Shown here: positions 46,150-54,510 of the stretch, piece by piece | Numbering within the stretch: position 1 is the stretch's first letter | Layout of the letters: every line of letters starts with the position of its first letter | IMG/VR virus record: IMGVR_UViG_3300037189_012690 | Location: 1-64,000 of that record | Length of the DNA stretch: 64,000 nucleotides | DNA from: a virus | Strand: one strand, 5' to 3' | Position numbers and translations under genes: made by a program | The notes under the pieces: model-generated | What the model was told of the DNA's origin: nothing | Database searches by the model: none | Seen by the model: the letters and a program-made list of their open reading frames with translations, nothing else

Positions 46150-48204
46150 ATGATTAAGAAAATATTATTAAGCCCTTGGACTTCACTAATAACACTAGCA
46201 TTGTTAGCATTATTGCGCATTGCAGATCCTGCATTTGTGGAATCAATTCGTCTACGATATTTTGATACTGTAATAATCAGTCAACCTATAACACAAAACA
46301 ACATCTACACCGTAAACATAGATGAGGCTACACTAGATAAGTATGGACAATGGCCTTTACCCAGAAATGAATATGCTAATCTAATTGATGAATTATATAA
46401 ACGTCATGCGGGGCTTGTAGTGTGGAATATATTAATGCCTGAAGCCGATCGTAACGGACAAGATGAAGCACTAGCAGAATCATTAGCAACTCATCCTGTA
46501 GTATTAAGTAACACACCTTCAGCACGTAGTAAGAATACACCTAAACAAGTTGGTGTAAGTATTATGCGTCCTGAATTTGTTGATAGAATTGTAGTGTATC
46601 CTGGATTAATTGCTAACGTAAGCCCATTAGAAGAAAATGCTGCAGGTGTTGGTATTGCAAATGTAATGCCTGAGATTGATGGTGTTAATCGTAGATTACC
46701 TTTAGTAGTAAGTGTAAATGATTTACTATATCCTTCAATAGCATTAGAAACATTACGTGTTGCTGCAGGTGATCCAAGTTTTCAAATTAAATTAAATGAA
46801 CTAGGTGTAGAGAAAATGCGTATACCTCAGTTCGGACCAATCAGCACTGATCCATTAGGTCGTATATGGATTGATTGGAGTCAAAGTAATAAGAGTGTAA
46901 GTGCAGTTGACTTACCCGCAGACTTTGGTGGTGCAATAGTAATCGTAGGAACAAGTGCAGCAGGTATAGCTAATCCAGTACCAACAGCACGTGGTGCAGT
47001 ATATCCACAAGATGTACAAGCAGCAGTAATTGGCACAATGATTAATGGAGTTAACATCGAACGTCCTGATTGGATAGACGGTGCTGAGATATTAGGCTTG
47101 ATACTAGTAGGTCTAATAATTATTTTTATATCAAGGTGGACATATGCTGGAATTATTATATCTGTCATTATTATTGGCAGCGTTGTGCCCGGTAGTTTTT
47201 ATACTTTTACCAAGTACAAATGGCTTGTCGATGCCACTGCGCTTATTGTTAGTAGTGTGTTGGTTATGCTACATTGCTATGGCATTAAGTTCATAAGTGA
47301 ATTTTTACAAAAACAACAAATTAAGAAACAGTTTGGTACATACTTATCACCAGACTTAGTTGCACAATTGCAACGACAACCCGATCTACTTAAGTTAGGT
47401 GGAGAAAGCCAAGAATTGTCTATTATGTTTACTGATGTTCGTGGCTTTACAACAATCAGTGAACATTATGGCAAAGACGTTCAGGGTCTTACAAAGATCA
47501 TGAATAGGTACATGACTGCTATGACAAAAAAGATACTAGAAAACAAAGGTACATTAGACAAGTATATTGGCGATGCACAAATGGCTTTCTGGAATGCTCC
47601 AGTAGGTAATAGCAATCATGCAAAAGATGCTGTTAAAACGGCATTAGAGATGATGGAAAGTTTAACTGAGTTCAATGAAGAAATTACGAAAGAAGGTGTG
47701 CCAGCTTTTGGTATGGGTCTGGGAATCAATACCGATACTGTTGTTGTGGGAAATATGGGGTCTAGTCAACGTTTTGACTATACTTGCCTTGGTGATGGTG
47801 TCAATCTTGCTTCACGTTTGGAAGGACAGTCTAAGCCTTATGGTGTCAAGATTGTATTAGGACCTAAGACAGCAGAACAGATAAGTGATGATTACTTCAC
47901 ATTAGAATTAGATATTATAGCAGTAAAAGGTAAGACTGAAGGTGTTAGAATCTTTACAGTATTAAAAACAGATGCAAACTCAATGGCAGAATATTTAGTA
48001 TCACGTGTAGAACATGACCTGATGCTGGATCACTACCGCAAGCAAAAGTGGGATGAAGCATTAGAACTACTGAACCAACTTCATGGGGAATTTGATTCAG
48101 AGATGGACAAATACTATCATATGATGATAGAAAGAATAGGAGAACTACGTGAACAAAATTTACCTTCTGATTGGGATACTGTGTATCGCACCAACTCTAA
48201 GTAA
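46150..48204 (+). CDS. CHASE2-domain adenylate cyclase (class III)
   Basis: 684 aa. An N-terminal helix and a periplasmic CHASE2 sensor (about 30-310) lead to three membrane helices (about 313-380) and a cytoplasmic cyclase domain. Metal aspartates are D429 (MFTDVRGFTT) and D475 (YIGDAQMAF). K471 is the adenine-selecting lysine, T545 sits where class IIIa enzymes have Asp (DYTCLGDGVN), and N552/R556 stabilise the transition state. It should make cAMP. Placement after the FecR and curlin genes suggests signalling from the fibre or envelope (inference). Confidence 0.93.
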   Translation: MIKKILLSPWTSLITLALLALLRIADPAFVESIRLRYFDTVIISQPITQNNIYTVNIDEATLDKYGQWPLPRNEYANLIDELYKRHAGLVVWNILMPEADRNGQDEALAESLATHPVVLSNTPSARSKNTPKQVGVSIMRPEFVDRIVVYPGLIANVSPLEENAAGVGIANVMPEIDGVNRRLPLVVSVNDLLYPSIALETLRVAAGDPSFQIKLNELGVEKMRIPQFGPISTDPLGRIWIDWSQSNKSVSAVDLPADFGGAIVIVGTSAAGIANPVPTARGAVYPQDVQAAVIGTMINGVNIERPDWIDGAEILGLILVGLIIIFISRWTYAGIIISVIIIGSVVPGSFYTFTKYKWLVDATALIVSSVLVMLHCYGIKFISEFLQKQQIKKQFGTYLSPDLVAQLQRQPDLLKLGGESQELSIMFTDVRGFTTISEHYGKDVQGLTKIMNRYMTAMTKKILENKGTLDKYIGDAQMAFWNAPVGNSNHAKDAVKTALEMMESLTEFNEEITKEGVPAFGMGLGINTDTVVVGNMGSSQRFDYTCLGDGVNLASRLEGQSKPYGVKIVLGPKTAEQISDDYFTLELDIIAVKGKTEGVRIFTVLKTDANSMAEYLVSRVEHDLMLDHYRKQKWDEALELLNQLHGEFDSEMDKYYHMMIERIGELREQNLPSDWDTVYRTNSK

Positions 48205-48463
48205 TGCAGAGCAACATTCTGTACCGTTTGAAGTAATATGTGATGATACTGCAGTTATAGTGCAGACATTAAAAAAAGAATATGTTGAGGTACCAATAGT
48301 AGTGGGAAAAGGATTAGGATCAAGTCAACATATGATATCCTTTTGGGGAAATCCTGAAACCAAAACATTTACAGTAATAGATACTTACGGTGATACTTCA
48401 TGTATCCTTGGAGTAGGTACTGGTGTTGAAGTTATAGAACAATCTGCAGGACCTAAAACTTAA
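48149..48463 (+). CDS. Small secreted protein, 104 aa
   Basis: Starts with GTG at 48149 inside the cyclase 3' end (56-bp overlap, other frame). A signal peptide (YLLIGILCIAPTLSNA|E) precedes a small domain with two cysteines (VICDDTAVIVQTL and DTSCILGVG). The type occurs repeatedly in T4-like environmental phages; periplasmic, function unknown. Confidence 0.65.
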   Translation: MNKIYLLIGILCIAPTLSNAEQHSVPFEVICDDTAVIVQTLKKEYVEVPIVVGKGLGSSQHMISFWGNPETKTFTVIDTYGDTSCILGVGTGVEVIEQSAGPKT

Positions 48464-48612
48464 TGCTTACGTTGTTTGATATGTATATGGATTACTGGGT
48501 AAAAACTATGTTGTTCTATAAGTTTTTACCTGGTTTGATGGTTGAGGCTCAATCTAATCTTTGTCAGCCGAAGGCTCAGGCTTCTTCGGAAGATAGTGAA
48601 CAAACGGAATAG
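48463..48612 (+). CDS. Doubtful 49-aa ORF
   Basis: ATG at 48463 overlaps the preceding stop (TAATG), the usual coupling sign. The peptide starts MLTLFDMYMDYWVKTMLFY. It overlaps the convergent gene at 48554 by 59 bp, so only one may be fully real in that stretch. Confidence 0.35.
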   Translation: MLTLFDMYMDYWVKTMLFYKFLPGLMVEAQSNLCQPKAQASSEDSEQTE

Positions 48613-48823
48613 GTGATCTGTCTTTACATAATTTGATAATACTCTCACCATACTTTAATTCAATATAACTTAATAGTTTAGTTTCACTATCTGGTATTTG
48701 TATCAATAATCCACAATGCCAAAATATTGTAGTGCCTGTATATTTCTTTAATTCGGAATCATTTAATATGTCATCAAAGTTATTTGATTCTCTATGAAAA
48801 GTTAATTGCTTCATTTTTTCCAA
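48554..48823 (-). CDS. Phage protein, 89 aa
   Basis: 89 aa with a central beta/cysteine segment (TGTTIFWHCGLLIQIPD) and a helical region; proline-rich charged end. It overlaps the upstream gene by 13 bp. Function unknown. Confidence 0.6.
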   Translation of the reverse strand: MEKMKQLTFHRESNNFDDILNDSELKKYTGTTIFWHCGLLIQIPDSETKLLSYIELKYGESIIKLCKDRSPIPFVHYLPKKPEPSADKD

Positions 48824-49023
48824 ACTATAAAGTTTATGTAATCTCGTTCTGATTCAAAGTAAAATCTGTAATTGCCTTCCTGATCATACTGAACGGCTTC
48901 GCTTTCACTTACATACCATTTATCATTGCAGTTACGTTTACACCAATCCATAAGAGGACCTAACTCTCCGTAACGTAAGTCAACAATAACTGTATGCCAA
49001 TCAATCACTGAGTTGGACAACAC
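48811..49023 (-). CDS. Small phage protein, 70 aa, C-terminal aromatic/D/F motif
   Basis: 70 aa. WHTVIVDLRYGELGPLMDWC and the ending FYFESERDYINFIVWKK. The end resembles those at 52483, 52686 and 26492 (aromatic strand, charged turn, D-x-x-x-F-x-h-x-W), suggesting one duplicated family. Overlaps dCMP deaminase by 23 bp. Confidence 0.6.
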   Translation of the reverse strand: MLSNSVIDWHTVIVDLRYGELGPLMDWCKRNCNDKWYVSESEAVQYDQEGNYRFYFESERDYINFIVWKK

Positions 49024-49531
49024 TTACTCCTGATTTTTTGAGGAATTCGATACCCACGTCAGAACGATAGTCTCCACGATAATATACAGCATTAATGCCT
49101 GACTGATATATGAGCTTGGCGCAGTCAATACAAGGGGCATGAGTAATAAACATAGTACTGCCATTACCACTGTCATTAGATTTAGCAAGTTTTGCAATTG
49201 CATTGCTTTCCGCATGGAGTACCTCCGGTTTAGTTTTCAAGTTATATCTACGTTTGGTAACCTGCATAGTTTCATCACCAAGTTGTTCAAATACTTCTTC
49301 TTCATATGGATATCTAGCAAATATTTCGGGTGGATCCATCCAACCACCTGCTTCCATATATGTCTTATCTTCACAATTGTTATCCCATCCTGCAGGCATA
49401 CCATTGTATCCGATACTAATAATTCTATCTTCTTTTACTACTATTGCACCTACTTGTAAACGTTTTGCTGAACTTAACTCAGCAAAGGTTTGTGCAACTT
49501 TCATGTATGCTTTTGCAAATTTTTCTTTCAT
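49001..49531 (-). CDS. Deoxycytidylate (dCMP) deaminase
   Basis: 176 aa. Zinc site: H and catalytic E in VLHAESNAIAKL, and two cysteines in HAPCIDCAKLI. The N-terminal AYMKVAQTFAELSSAKRLQV and GYNGMPAGWDN are typical of phage dCMP deaminases related to T4 gene cd. It makes dUMP from dCMP to feed dTTP synthesis. Upstream and downstream neighbours are small phage hypotheticals. Confidence 0.95.
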   Translation of the reverse strand: MKEKFAKAYMKVAQTFAELSSAKRLQVGAIVVKEDRIISIGYNGMPAGWDNNCEDKTYMEAGGWMDPPEIFARYPYEEEVFEQLGDETMQVTKRRYNLKTKPEVLHAESNAIAKLAKSNDSGNGSTMFITHAPCIDCAKLIYQSGINAVYYRGDYRSDVGIEFLKKSGVSVVQLSD

Positions 49532-50065
49532 TTAATCCCACAAACTTCTAAAGTGTTTACCAAACAATTCTAAGCCTTCTTGTATTCTATCTTCATGCAT
49601 TCTATGACCAACATAATCATACCAATGATTCTTATTTTTGTTAATCATTTCATGAGCAACTTCATCTTTTCCAGTTACTGGATTATGTATCTTTTCATCA
49701 AGTTCTTTCCATTCAAACTCAACTTCACCGTGATGATATTTACTATCATAGTCATCATCTATAATTTGTTCAAAACTCCAAATCATCTTATCTAGTACTT
49801 CGTCCCAACGGTCGCAACCCTTGCTAAATGATTCATCCTGACTCTCTTTGTAGAAATCAAAACTATCCTGTGAATCATAGTCCTCACCACCTACTGTAGC
49901 AAACTCATGTGGAATACCATGCTTAGTATTTCTTAATTGTACAAGCATGGGAAGGATGATAAGGGCTAAGGTATGATCCATACTATAGGTATCATGCCTG
50001 TCTATTCTTATTGATACTTTTCTTGATTTGTTCCCGTTTGGATACGGGCCGATATTAACTTTCAT
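49532..50065 (-). CDS. Conserved T4-like phage protein, 177 aa
   Basis: 177 aa. KVNIGPYPNGNKSRKVSIRI and HTLALIILPMLVQLRNTKHG, with later EVEFEWKELD, are typical of a protein found across T4-like cyanophages and relatives. It has a very acidic middle (FDFYKESQDESF). Function unknown. It overlaps the upstream gene by 11 bp. Confidence 0.75.
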   Translation of the reverse strand: MKVNIGPYPNGNKSRKVSIRIDRHDTYSMDHTLALIILPMLVQLRNTKHGIPHEFATVGGEDYDSQDSFDFYKESQDESFSKGCDRWDEVLDKMIWSFEQIIDDDYDSKYHHGEVEFEWKELDEKIHNPVTGKDEVAHEMINKNKNHWYDYVGHRMHEDRIQEGLELFGKHFRSLWD

Positions 50066-50444
50066 TGAGTGCGTCTATAATATTATTTGAAATTTTACCT
50101 TTAACAAAATAGATATTTTTATTATCTATCGTTAATGCACCTAGCATGTTATTTTTTCTTTGATTGAATTTTTCTGCTGCTTCTTCCATTGATTCAGCCT
50201 GGCAAATAAACTCATTGTTTAATCTGTCGTAAATCAATATTACATTGTCAATATGTTCTGCTTCTAATAGTAACACATTTGGATTTTCTTCTACTGTAAC
50301 ATTACCTATTAATTGGTCTAAATCAATATCGTTATCTTTTGCTAGTTTACGTATAGCAAGTCGTAATTCTACCATTTGTATAAATTTACCAAGTTTATAA
50401 CCAGAATAGAATGTTAATGCGATTAATATAGTATCCCAAAACAT
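50055..50444 (-). CDS. Membrane-anchored phage protein, 129 aa
   Basis: 129 aa. An N-terminal helix (TILIALTFYSGYKLGKF) anchors a cytosolic domain with NVILIYDRLNNEFICQAESM. Known to me only as a conserved hypothetical of T4-like phages. Upstream AATAAATAA resembles the late element. Confidence 0.65.
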   Translation of the reverse strand: MFWDTILIALTFYSGYKLGKFIQMVELRLAIRKLAKDNDIDLDQLIGNVTVEENPNVLLLEAEHIDNVILIYDRLNNEFICQAESMEEAAEKFNQRKNNMLGALTIDNKNIYFVKGKISNNIIDALNES

Positions 50445-50530
50445 GTTGTTAGTCCCTTTTAATTATTTATTAATATGGTAAGGTTGCAGCCTTTTAAAAC
50501 AGAGGCTGCATAACTGTTAATCAATTAAGA
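50445..50530 (-). other. Intergenic hairpin
   Basis: GCAGCC (50486-50491) and GGCTGC (50504-50509) form a stem between two minus-strand genes. No T-run follows on the minus strand, so it is only a weak terminator candidate for the HTH gene upstream. Confidence 0.4.
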
Positions 50531-50791
50531 TTACAACCCTAATGCAAGTGCGCGGTAACCAGCTGCAACTACACGGCGACTTGGCATGCCGATTTCATAC
50601 TTAGTAGTTACTTGACCCTTAGTATCTTTGTGTGGATTTGCATAGATTGCATAACCACTGAAACGTAAATCACTTACGGTTGCTGTTGGATTCTTGATAC
50701 CAAAACGTGCTGCGATTTGCTTAGCAGTTAATTTCTCACCGCTTTTAAATGCTTGCAATAAACGACCTTGTTTAGTTTCTTTAGTTTTCAT
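50531..50791 (-). CDS. Small winged-helix DNA-binding protein
   Basis: 86 aa. LLQAFKSGEKLTAKQIAARF followed by KNPTATVSDLRFSGYAIY is a helix-turn-helix with a wing, a family common in T4-like environmental phages. Probably a transcription regulator. It has its own early promoter and AAGGAA ribosome site. Confidence 0.8.
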   Translation of the reverse strand: MKTKETKQGRLLQAFKSGEKLTAKQIAARFGIKNPTATVSDLRFSGYAIYANPHKDTKGQVTTKYEIGMPSRRVVAAGYRALALGL

Positions 50792-50837
50792 TACATTTTC
50801 CTTATAAAATATTTCGCTGAGTTATCAACGTGAACAT

Positions 50838-50866
50838 AGTATAGCAAATTGTTATCTTTGTAGCAA
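50838..50866 (-). promoter_or_regulatory. Sigma70-type promoter for HTH gene
   Basis: Minus strand TTGCTA (50866-50861), 17-bp spacer, TATACT (50843-50838). Confidence 0.75.
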
Positions 50867-50879
50867 CAGTTTAGGTTAA

Positions 50880-51419
50880 CTAATTTATATCAGTTTTACC
50901 AGAAATCTCATTAACTGGGAAAGGCCAAACTTTGAGTTCATCGTCAGGAACTGTTTGCCAACTAAGTTCAGCTTTACTTGATGTTGGCTTAATATCTTCT
51001 TCGATTATATCACCTGTTAACTCATCAATCAAGTTAATTTTTACCGGACCACATATAACTACCGTTGCATCTTCTACTTGCCAATTATGCTCTCCATCAT
51101 ATAACCAAGCAGCACCACCTTCTTCCCAACTATTTTCTAAATCTGCTTTTTCTTGGTCAGTGAATCCATCATCAAATTGATAATAGCAAGCAACTAAATC
51201 ATCTGATTCTGAACCTAAACTGAAGTCACAATAGATACCGTTGTTATTAGTTTCCCATTCACTAATTGGATCATCTACTGAACGATATCCTGCACCCCAT
51301 CGATATGTTTCTTCTATTTGCCAACCACGTATATTATTGTTGCCCATATCTTCAAATATTTCATATGTAACAACAACATTTTTCTTTTCAAGTGATATTA
51401 CTTGATATACTCTACTCAT
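50880..51419 (-). CDS. Acidic phage protein, 179 aa
   Basis: 179 aa, rich in Asp, Glu and Trp (EDMGNNNIRGWQIEETYRWG, SWEEGGAAWLYDGEHNW). No family recognised. The start codon is directly adjacent to the stop of the phosphoesterase gene, so the two are co-transcribed. Confidence 0.6.
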   Translation of the reverse strand: MSRVYQVISLEKKNVVVTYEIFEDMGNNNIRGWQIEETYRWGAGYRSVDDPISEWETNNNGIYCDFSLGSESDDLVACYYQFDDGFTDQEKADLENSWEEGGAAWLYDGEHNWQVEDATVVICGPVKINLIDELTGDIIEEDIKPTSSKAELSWQTVPDDELKVWPFPVNEISGKTDIN

Positions 51420-52256
51420 TTAAATCTCCACGTATTGTAATTTAAAATTATCAGCACGATCCTCAAAGTCAATATAACCTCGTGGGTTACATACTATTCT
51501 AGTTGTGCCAATCATATAATCAAATGGTTCATGGGTATGCCCATGAGTCCATAATTTAATTTGTCTACGATCCAAAATAAAATCGTTTAAGTCAGTACTA
51601 TATGCACCATTCATCACAACTTCAGTTTTATATCTAGGATGTGTACTTGCCTTACTTGGCGCATGATGCCCTACAACTACCACTTTATGATCAGGATAAT
51701 TTTTCAACACACTGTCTAATGCTCTACGAAACGCATAATGATCCTCTACTGAATCTTCTGGTAAGAATTTTCCACCTGCATTAGCACCAGTATTCTTAAT
51801 CTGAATGTAGTCATTCATAGCACCACGTATTTGCATCATAGTGATTGGATCTTCATTATTCATGTTAGTCCATAATGTACCACCATAGAATACAACACCT
51901 TTGATGATTAAAAAGTCTTTGTCCAAATAATTAAAGTTTTCTAAATCACTAAATGACTTACGAATAGTATCATGTGTAGTAGCAAAGTCTCCATGATAGT
52001 GTTCGTGATTGCCTGACACCATAATAACTTCAGGGAAACGTTCACAGCAACGTAGTATAAAATTATTATAACGTTTGCCTCGATCAACTAAACTTTGCAT
52101 AACCGGTATAACTAACCCATCTTCATTTTGATAATTCTTCAAATCATTAGCAATAAAGATATCGCCGCTAAGGATGAGGACATCTGCGCCCTCATCATTT
52201 TGCAAATCTAAATCTCCAAACTCTAAATGGAGATCACTACATACTGCTATTTTCAT
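51420..52256 (-). CDS. Metallophosphoesterase
   Basis: 278 aa. Complete calcineurin-like metal motifs: AVCSDLHLEF (D-x-H), ILSGDIF (GD), VSGNHEHYHG (GNHE), VVVGHHAPS and WTHGHTHEPFDY (GHTH). The enzyme should hydrolyse phosphoesters; substrate unknown. It is the intact relative of the catalytically degenerate protein at 56260. Overlaps the upstream gene by 4 bp. Confidence 0.92.
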   Translation of the reverse strand: MKIAVCSDLHLEFGDLDLQNDEGADVLILSGDIFIANDLKNYQNEDGLVIPVMQSLVDRGKRYNNFILRCCERFPEVIMVSGNHEHYHGDFATTHDTIRKSFSDLENFNYLDKDFLIIKGVVFYGGTLWTNMNNEDPITMMQIRGAMNDYIQIKNTGANAGGKFLPEDSVEDHYAFRRALDSVLKNYPDHKVVVVGHHAPSKASTHPRYKTEVVMNGAYSTDLNDFILDRRQIKLWTHGHTHEPFDYMIGTTRIVCNPRGYIDFEDRADNFKLQYVEI

Positions 52257-52486
52257 GTTGTCTCTCTTAATAAATCAAAAAACCCTGCGTATTCTACATG
52301 TAGTACCATTTTATAATTTTGACTATACCACGGGGTTGCTTTATAGTATTTTTGTTTGTATATATGTTTAAGCCATACACGTTTTTCTGAAACTGTAGTT
52401 CTAGGTAACCACGCAAATGTTTTCCGCCATGTATAACATTCTGGATACCCAAATATTTTTCCTTCAAGCGCATTACCTATACTCAT
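52253..52486 (-). CDS. Small aromatic/basic phage protein, 77 aa
   Basis: 77 aa from the ATG at 52486, chosen because it overlaps the upstream stop (ATGA). Rich in Lys, Trp and Tyr (WLKHIYKQKYYKATPWY), ending HVEYAGFFDLLRETT. First of three tandem genes with similar endings; probably paralogues. Confidence 0.55.
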   Translation of the reverse strand: MSIGNALEGKIFGYPECYTWRKTFAWLPRTTVSEKRVWLKHIYKQKYYKATPWYSQNYKMVLHVEYAGFFDLLRETT

Positions 52487-52689
52487 GACCATCTCAAGGT
52501 AAACAATACAGCATCTTTTTCATGAGCAAACCAAACAACACGCTTCTCATTGTTATCTGAATCCATATATGATATATCATAGTCAAGAGCATTAACATTG
52601 TCAAGTAACCAAATTCTAAGATCACGCCATTGATCTGTACTACGCCATGGCACACTTGTTTTTATATTACAGTAATCAGATTTACTCAT
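52483..52689 (-). CDS. Small phage protein, 68 aa, tandem paralogue
   Basis: 68 aa. Ends RVVWFAHEKDAVLFTLRWS, nearly the same as the next gene's TWEFRKEKDLMEFILRWS. Start at 52689 overlaps the upstream stop. The conserved tail (K-D-x-x-x-F-x-L-R-W-S) marks a duplicated family. Confidence 0.6.
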   Translation of the reverse strand: MSKSDYCNIKTSVPWRSTDQWRDLRIWLLDNVNALDYDISYMDSDNNEKRVVWFAHEKDAVLFTLRWS

Positions 52690-52937
52690 GACCACCTCAA
52701 TATAAATTCCATCAAATCTTTTTCTTTACGAAATTCCCATGTCACTTTTAATCTACTGGAATAACTATCTTCCCATGATACTCTTTCACGCCAACCGCAT
52801 TTATAAATTTTCTTACCATGACGGTTAGCTAACCATTGCCACATGTCATTGTATACGTCCCAATCTCTACATAATGTGGGTACGCTATACTTCCAACACC
52901 GTCTATCAATTCGTCTTTGTTTACTGTTCATGCCCAT
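52686..52937 (-). CDS. Small phage protein, 83 aa, tandem paralogue
   Basis: 83 aa with WDVYNDMWQWLANRHGKKIY and the family tail FRKEKDLMEFILRWS. Very rich in Trp and Arg. Start at 52937, or possibly 52931. Function unknown. Confidence 0.6.
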   Translation of the reverse strand: MGMNSKQRRIDRRCWKYSVPTLCRDWDVYNDMWQWLANRHGKKIYKCGWRERVSWEDSYSSRLKVTWEFRKEKDLMEFILRWS

Positions 52938-52940
52938 CTA

Positions 52941-53153
52941 CTACTCATAGGCACTTACTATATCATCATAGATAATTTCATATTTTTCACTAGCACAATC
53001 ATATGTCATTTCTTCTAATTCTTCATCAGTGAGAAACTCACCGGTATCTGCCCAAACAGCACTAGAAAAATATGAATCACAAAAGTCAGGGAAATCACGT
53101 TTATCAATTCCGTCAACTTCTACATCAATAACTTTGCGATTTTTAAATAGCAT
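52941..53153 (-). CDS. Conserved T4-like phage protein, 70 aa
   Basis: 70 aa. KVIDVEVDGIDKRDFPDFCD then SSAVWADTGEFLTDEELEEM is a well-conserved small protein in T4-like cyanophages and relatives. Function unknown. A consensus early promoter and AGGAG lie upstream. Confidence 0.8.
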   Translation of the reverse strand: MLFKNRKVIDVEVDGIDKRDFPDFCDSYFSSAVWADTGEFLTDEELEEMTYDCASEKYEIIYDDIVSAYE

Positions 53154-53183
53154 GTTGTTCTCCTATTTGTTTACGATAGATAG

Positions 53184-53212
53184 ATTATATTATAGAGTAA
53201 ATTTACTGTCAA
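53184..53212 (-). promoter_or_regulatory. Early sigma70-type promoter
   Basis: Minus strand TTGACA (53212-53207), 17-bp spacer, TATAAT (53189-53184). Confidence 0.9.
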
Positions 53213-53215
53213 TAC

Positions 53216-53602
53216 TTATTTCTTTTCGGTCACTATAGTTTCAGATACTTGTTTAGTACAATTCTTACCGCATGATTCTGTGTGACTACTTTCTGTAGTT
53301 ACCTTATCACTGCATTTAGTAAAGTAATGATTACGACCATCACTAACACGATAGAAAGCATAGATACTGCAACCATCAATTTCATTGATTTTTCTTGGAC
53401 GCTCACTCTCAGTCTGTTCACGTATTCTTTCTTGTAACTTGGCAGCAGATTCTTCAGGAGTATCACGCCAATGCCAAATAGACCACGGAATTATAACTAC
53501 AGCAAGTATAAAAAAGAAAGTACCGTTATCCCATTCATAATGAACGGCAAGCAATAATATGAGTGCTATTAATACTACTAACAATATCCATTCTAGCATC
53601 AT
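53216..53602 (-). CDS. Membrane protein with cysteine-containing tail, 128 aa
   Basis: 128 aa. Two N-terminal membrane helices (WILLVVLIALILLLAV and FFFILAVVIIPWSIWHW) lead to a hydrophilic tail with several cysteines (DGCSIYAF, FTKCSDK, ESCGKNC). Function unknown; membrane topology would place the tail on the same side as the N terminus. Confidence 0.65.
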   Translation of the reverse strand: MMLEWILLVVLIALILLLAVHYEWDNGTFFFILAVVIIPWSIWHWRDTPEESAAKLQERIREQTESERPRKINEIDGCSIYAFYRVSDGRNHYFTKCSDKVTTESSHTESCGKNCTKQVSETIVTEKK

Positions 53603-53615
53603 TCAGCTCCAAATA

Positions 53616-53867
53616 TTAATCCCACTTTTTCTTTTCGCCAAACTGCTCATTATCATCATAGCCTGCAATATATTCTTCAATTTCTGCAGCAGTCAAAACA
53701 GTAATTTCTTTACCTTTACCAGTACCTTCGGGCCACCAGTGTGGCCTAGCACCACGATGATAGTAACTGTCTGCAGAACCACGATCATACAAACTACCAT
53801 GACGTTTACGGTTGAATTGAGGTTCATCTTTGAGAATACGAACAATTTTTTCTGCAGTTATAACCAT
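53616..53867 (-). CDS. Conserved T4-like phage protein, 83 aa
   Basis: 83 aa. KRHGSLYDRGSADSYYHRGA and IEEYIAGYDDNEQFGEKKKW match a conserved small protein of T4-like environmental phages (HGSLYDRG-x-ADSYY...GY-x-x-NEQFG). Function unknown. AAGGAGATA precedes the ATG. Confidence 0.8.
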   Translation of the reverse strand: MVITAEKIVRILKDEPQFNRKRHGSLYDRGSADSYYHRGARPHWWPEGTGKGKEITVLTAAEIEEYIAGYDDNEQFGEKKKWD

Positions 53868-53882
53868 AATATATCTCCTTAA

Positions 53883-54227
53883 TTAATCTAAACGTGAACC
53901 AGCATAAGCTTTATCAAAGCCATATTTTTTAAACACATCAGCAGCAGCTTGTGCGCCTTGTTCTAGTGTATCAATGTTTTGGCAACCAAATCCACTAGGA
54001 TTCCAAATACGAAATGCACCAGTATATGATTTTTCTAGTCCTGCAGATTTCATAGCACGACCGAGTTTAGTGTTACCTTTAATGCCATAGATTTCAACCC
54101 ATGCAAAACCACAGCAACCTTGATCACGACCATTCAATTTAGTTTTAAAGAAGTTATCAGCCGCTTTGTATGCTTCTAATCTAGCTTCTTTGATGATTGA
54201 AACAATATCGTCTTTAGTATAATTCAT
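53883..54227 (-). CDS. Conserved phage protein, 114 aa
   Basis: 114 aa. GCCGFAWVEIYGIKGNTKLG and YTGAFRIWNPSGFGCQNIDT recur in T4-like phages as a conserved hypothetical. It has a double-cysteine motif. AGGAGATC upstream of the ATG. Confidence 0.7.
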   Translation of the reverse strand: MNYTKDDIVSIIKEARLEAYKAADNFFKTKLNGRDQGCCGFAWVEIYGIKGNTKLGRAMKSAGLEKSYTGAFRIWNPSGFGCQNIDTLEQGAQAAADVFKKYGFDKAYAGSRLD

Positions 54228-54239
54228 TTTGATCTCCTA

Positions 54240-54449
54240 TTAAACAACTACACGTGAAATATATTCAGCCCATGCTTTTGCACGTTTTAAACGTGTATAG
54301 CCACCAGACTTTTCATCACCCTGATATACATACCACATTGTGGATAAATTGTTGCAACCCCAACCGTAGCTTTGTTCACGAACAATTTTAACACCACGTT
54401 TGTCATAAACTACTTTAGTGTTTTGAGTTACTAGTGTATTTTTAATCAC
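54240..54449 (-). CDS. Small phage protein, 69 aa
   Basis: 69 aa, beta-rich, basic C terminus (GGYTRLKRAKAWAEYIS). AGGAGCTG upstream. It is preceded by a perfect early promoter, making the region 52.9-54.5 kb an early operon set. Confidence 0.65.
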   Translation of the reverse strand: MIKNTLVTQNTKVVYDKRGVKIVREQSYGWGCNNLSTMWYVYQGDEKSGGYTRLKRAKAWAEYISRVVV

Positions 54450-54481
54450 AATCAGCTCCTGTTTTGTTAGCGTATGAGTAT

Positions 54482-54510
54482 ATTATATGCCCAAAATTAT
54501 TTGCTGTCAA
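54482..54510 (-). promoter_or_regulatory. Early sigma70-type promoter
   Basis: Minus strand TTGACA (54510-54505), 17-bp spacer, TATAAT (54487-54482). Confidence 0.92.
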
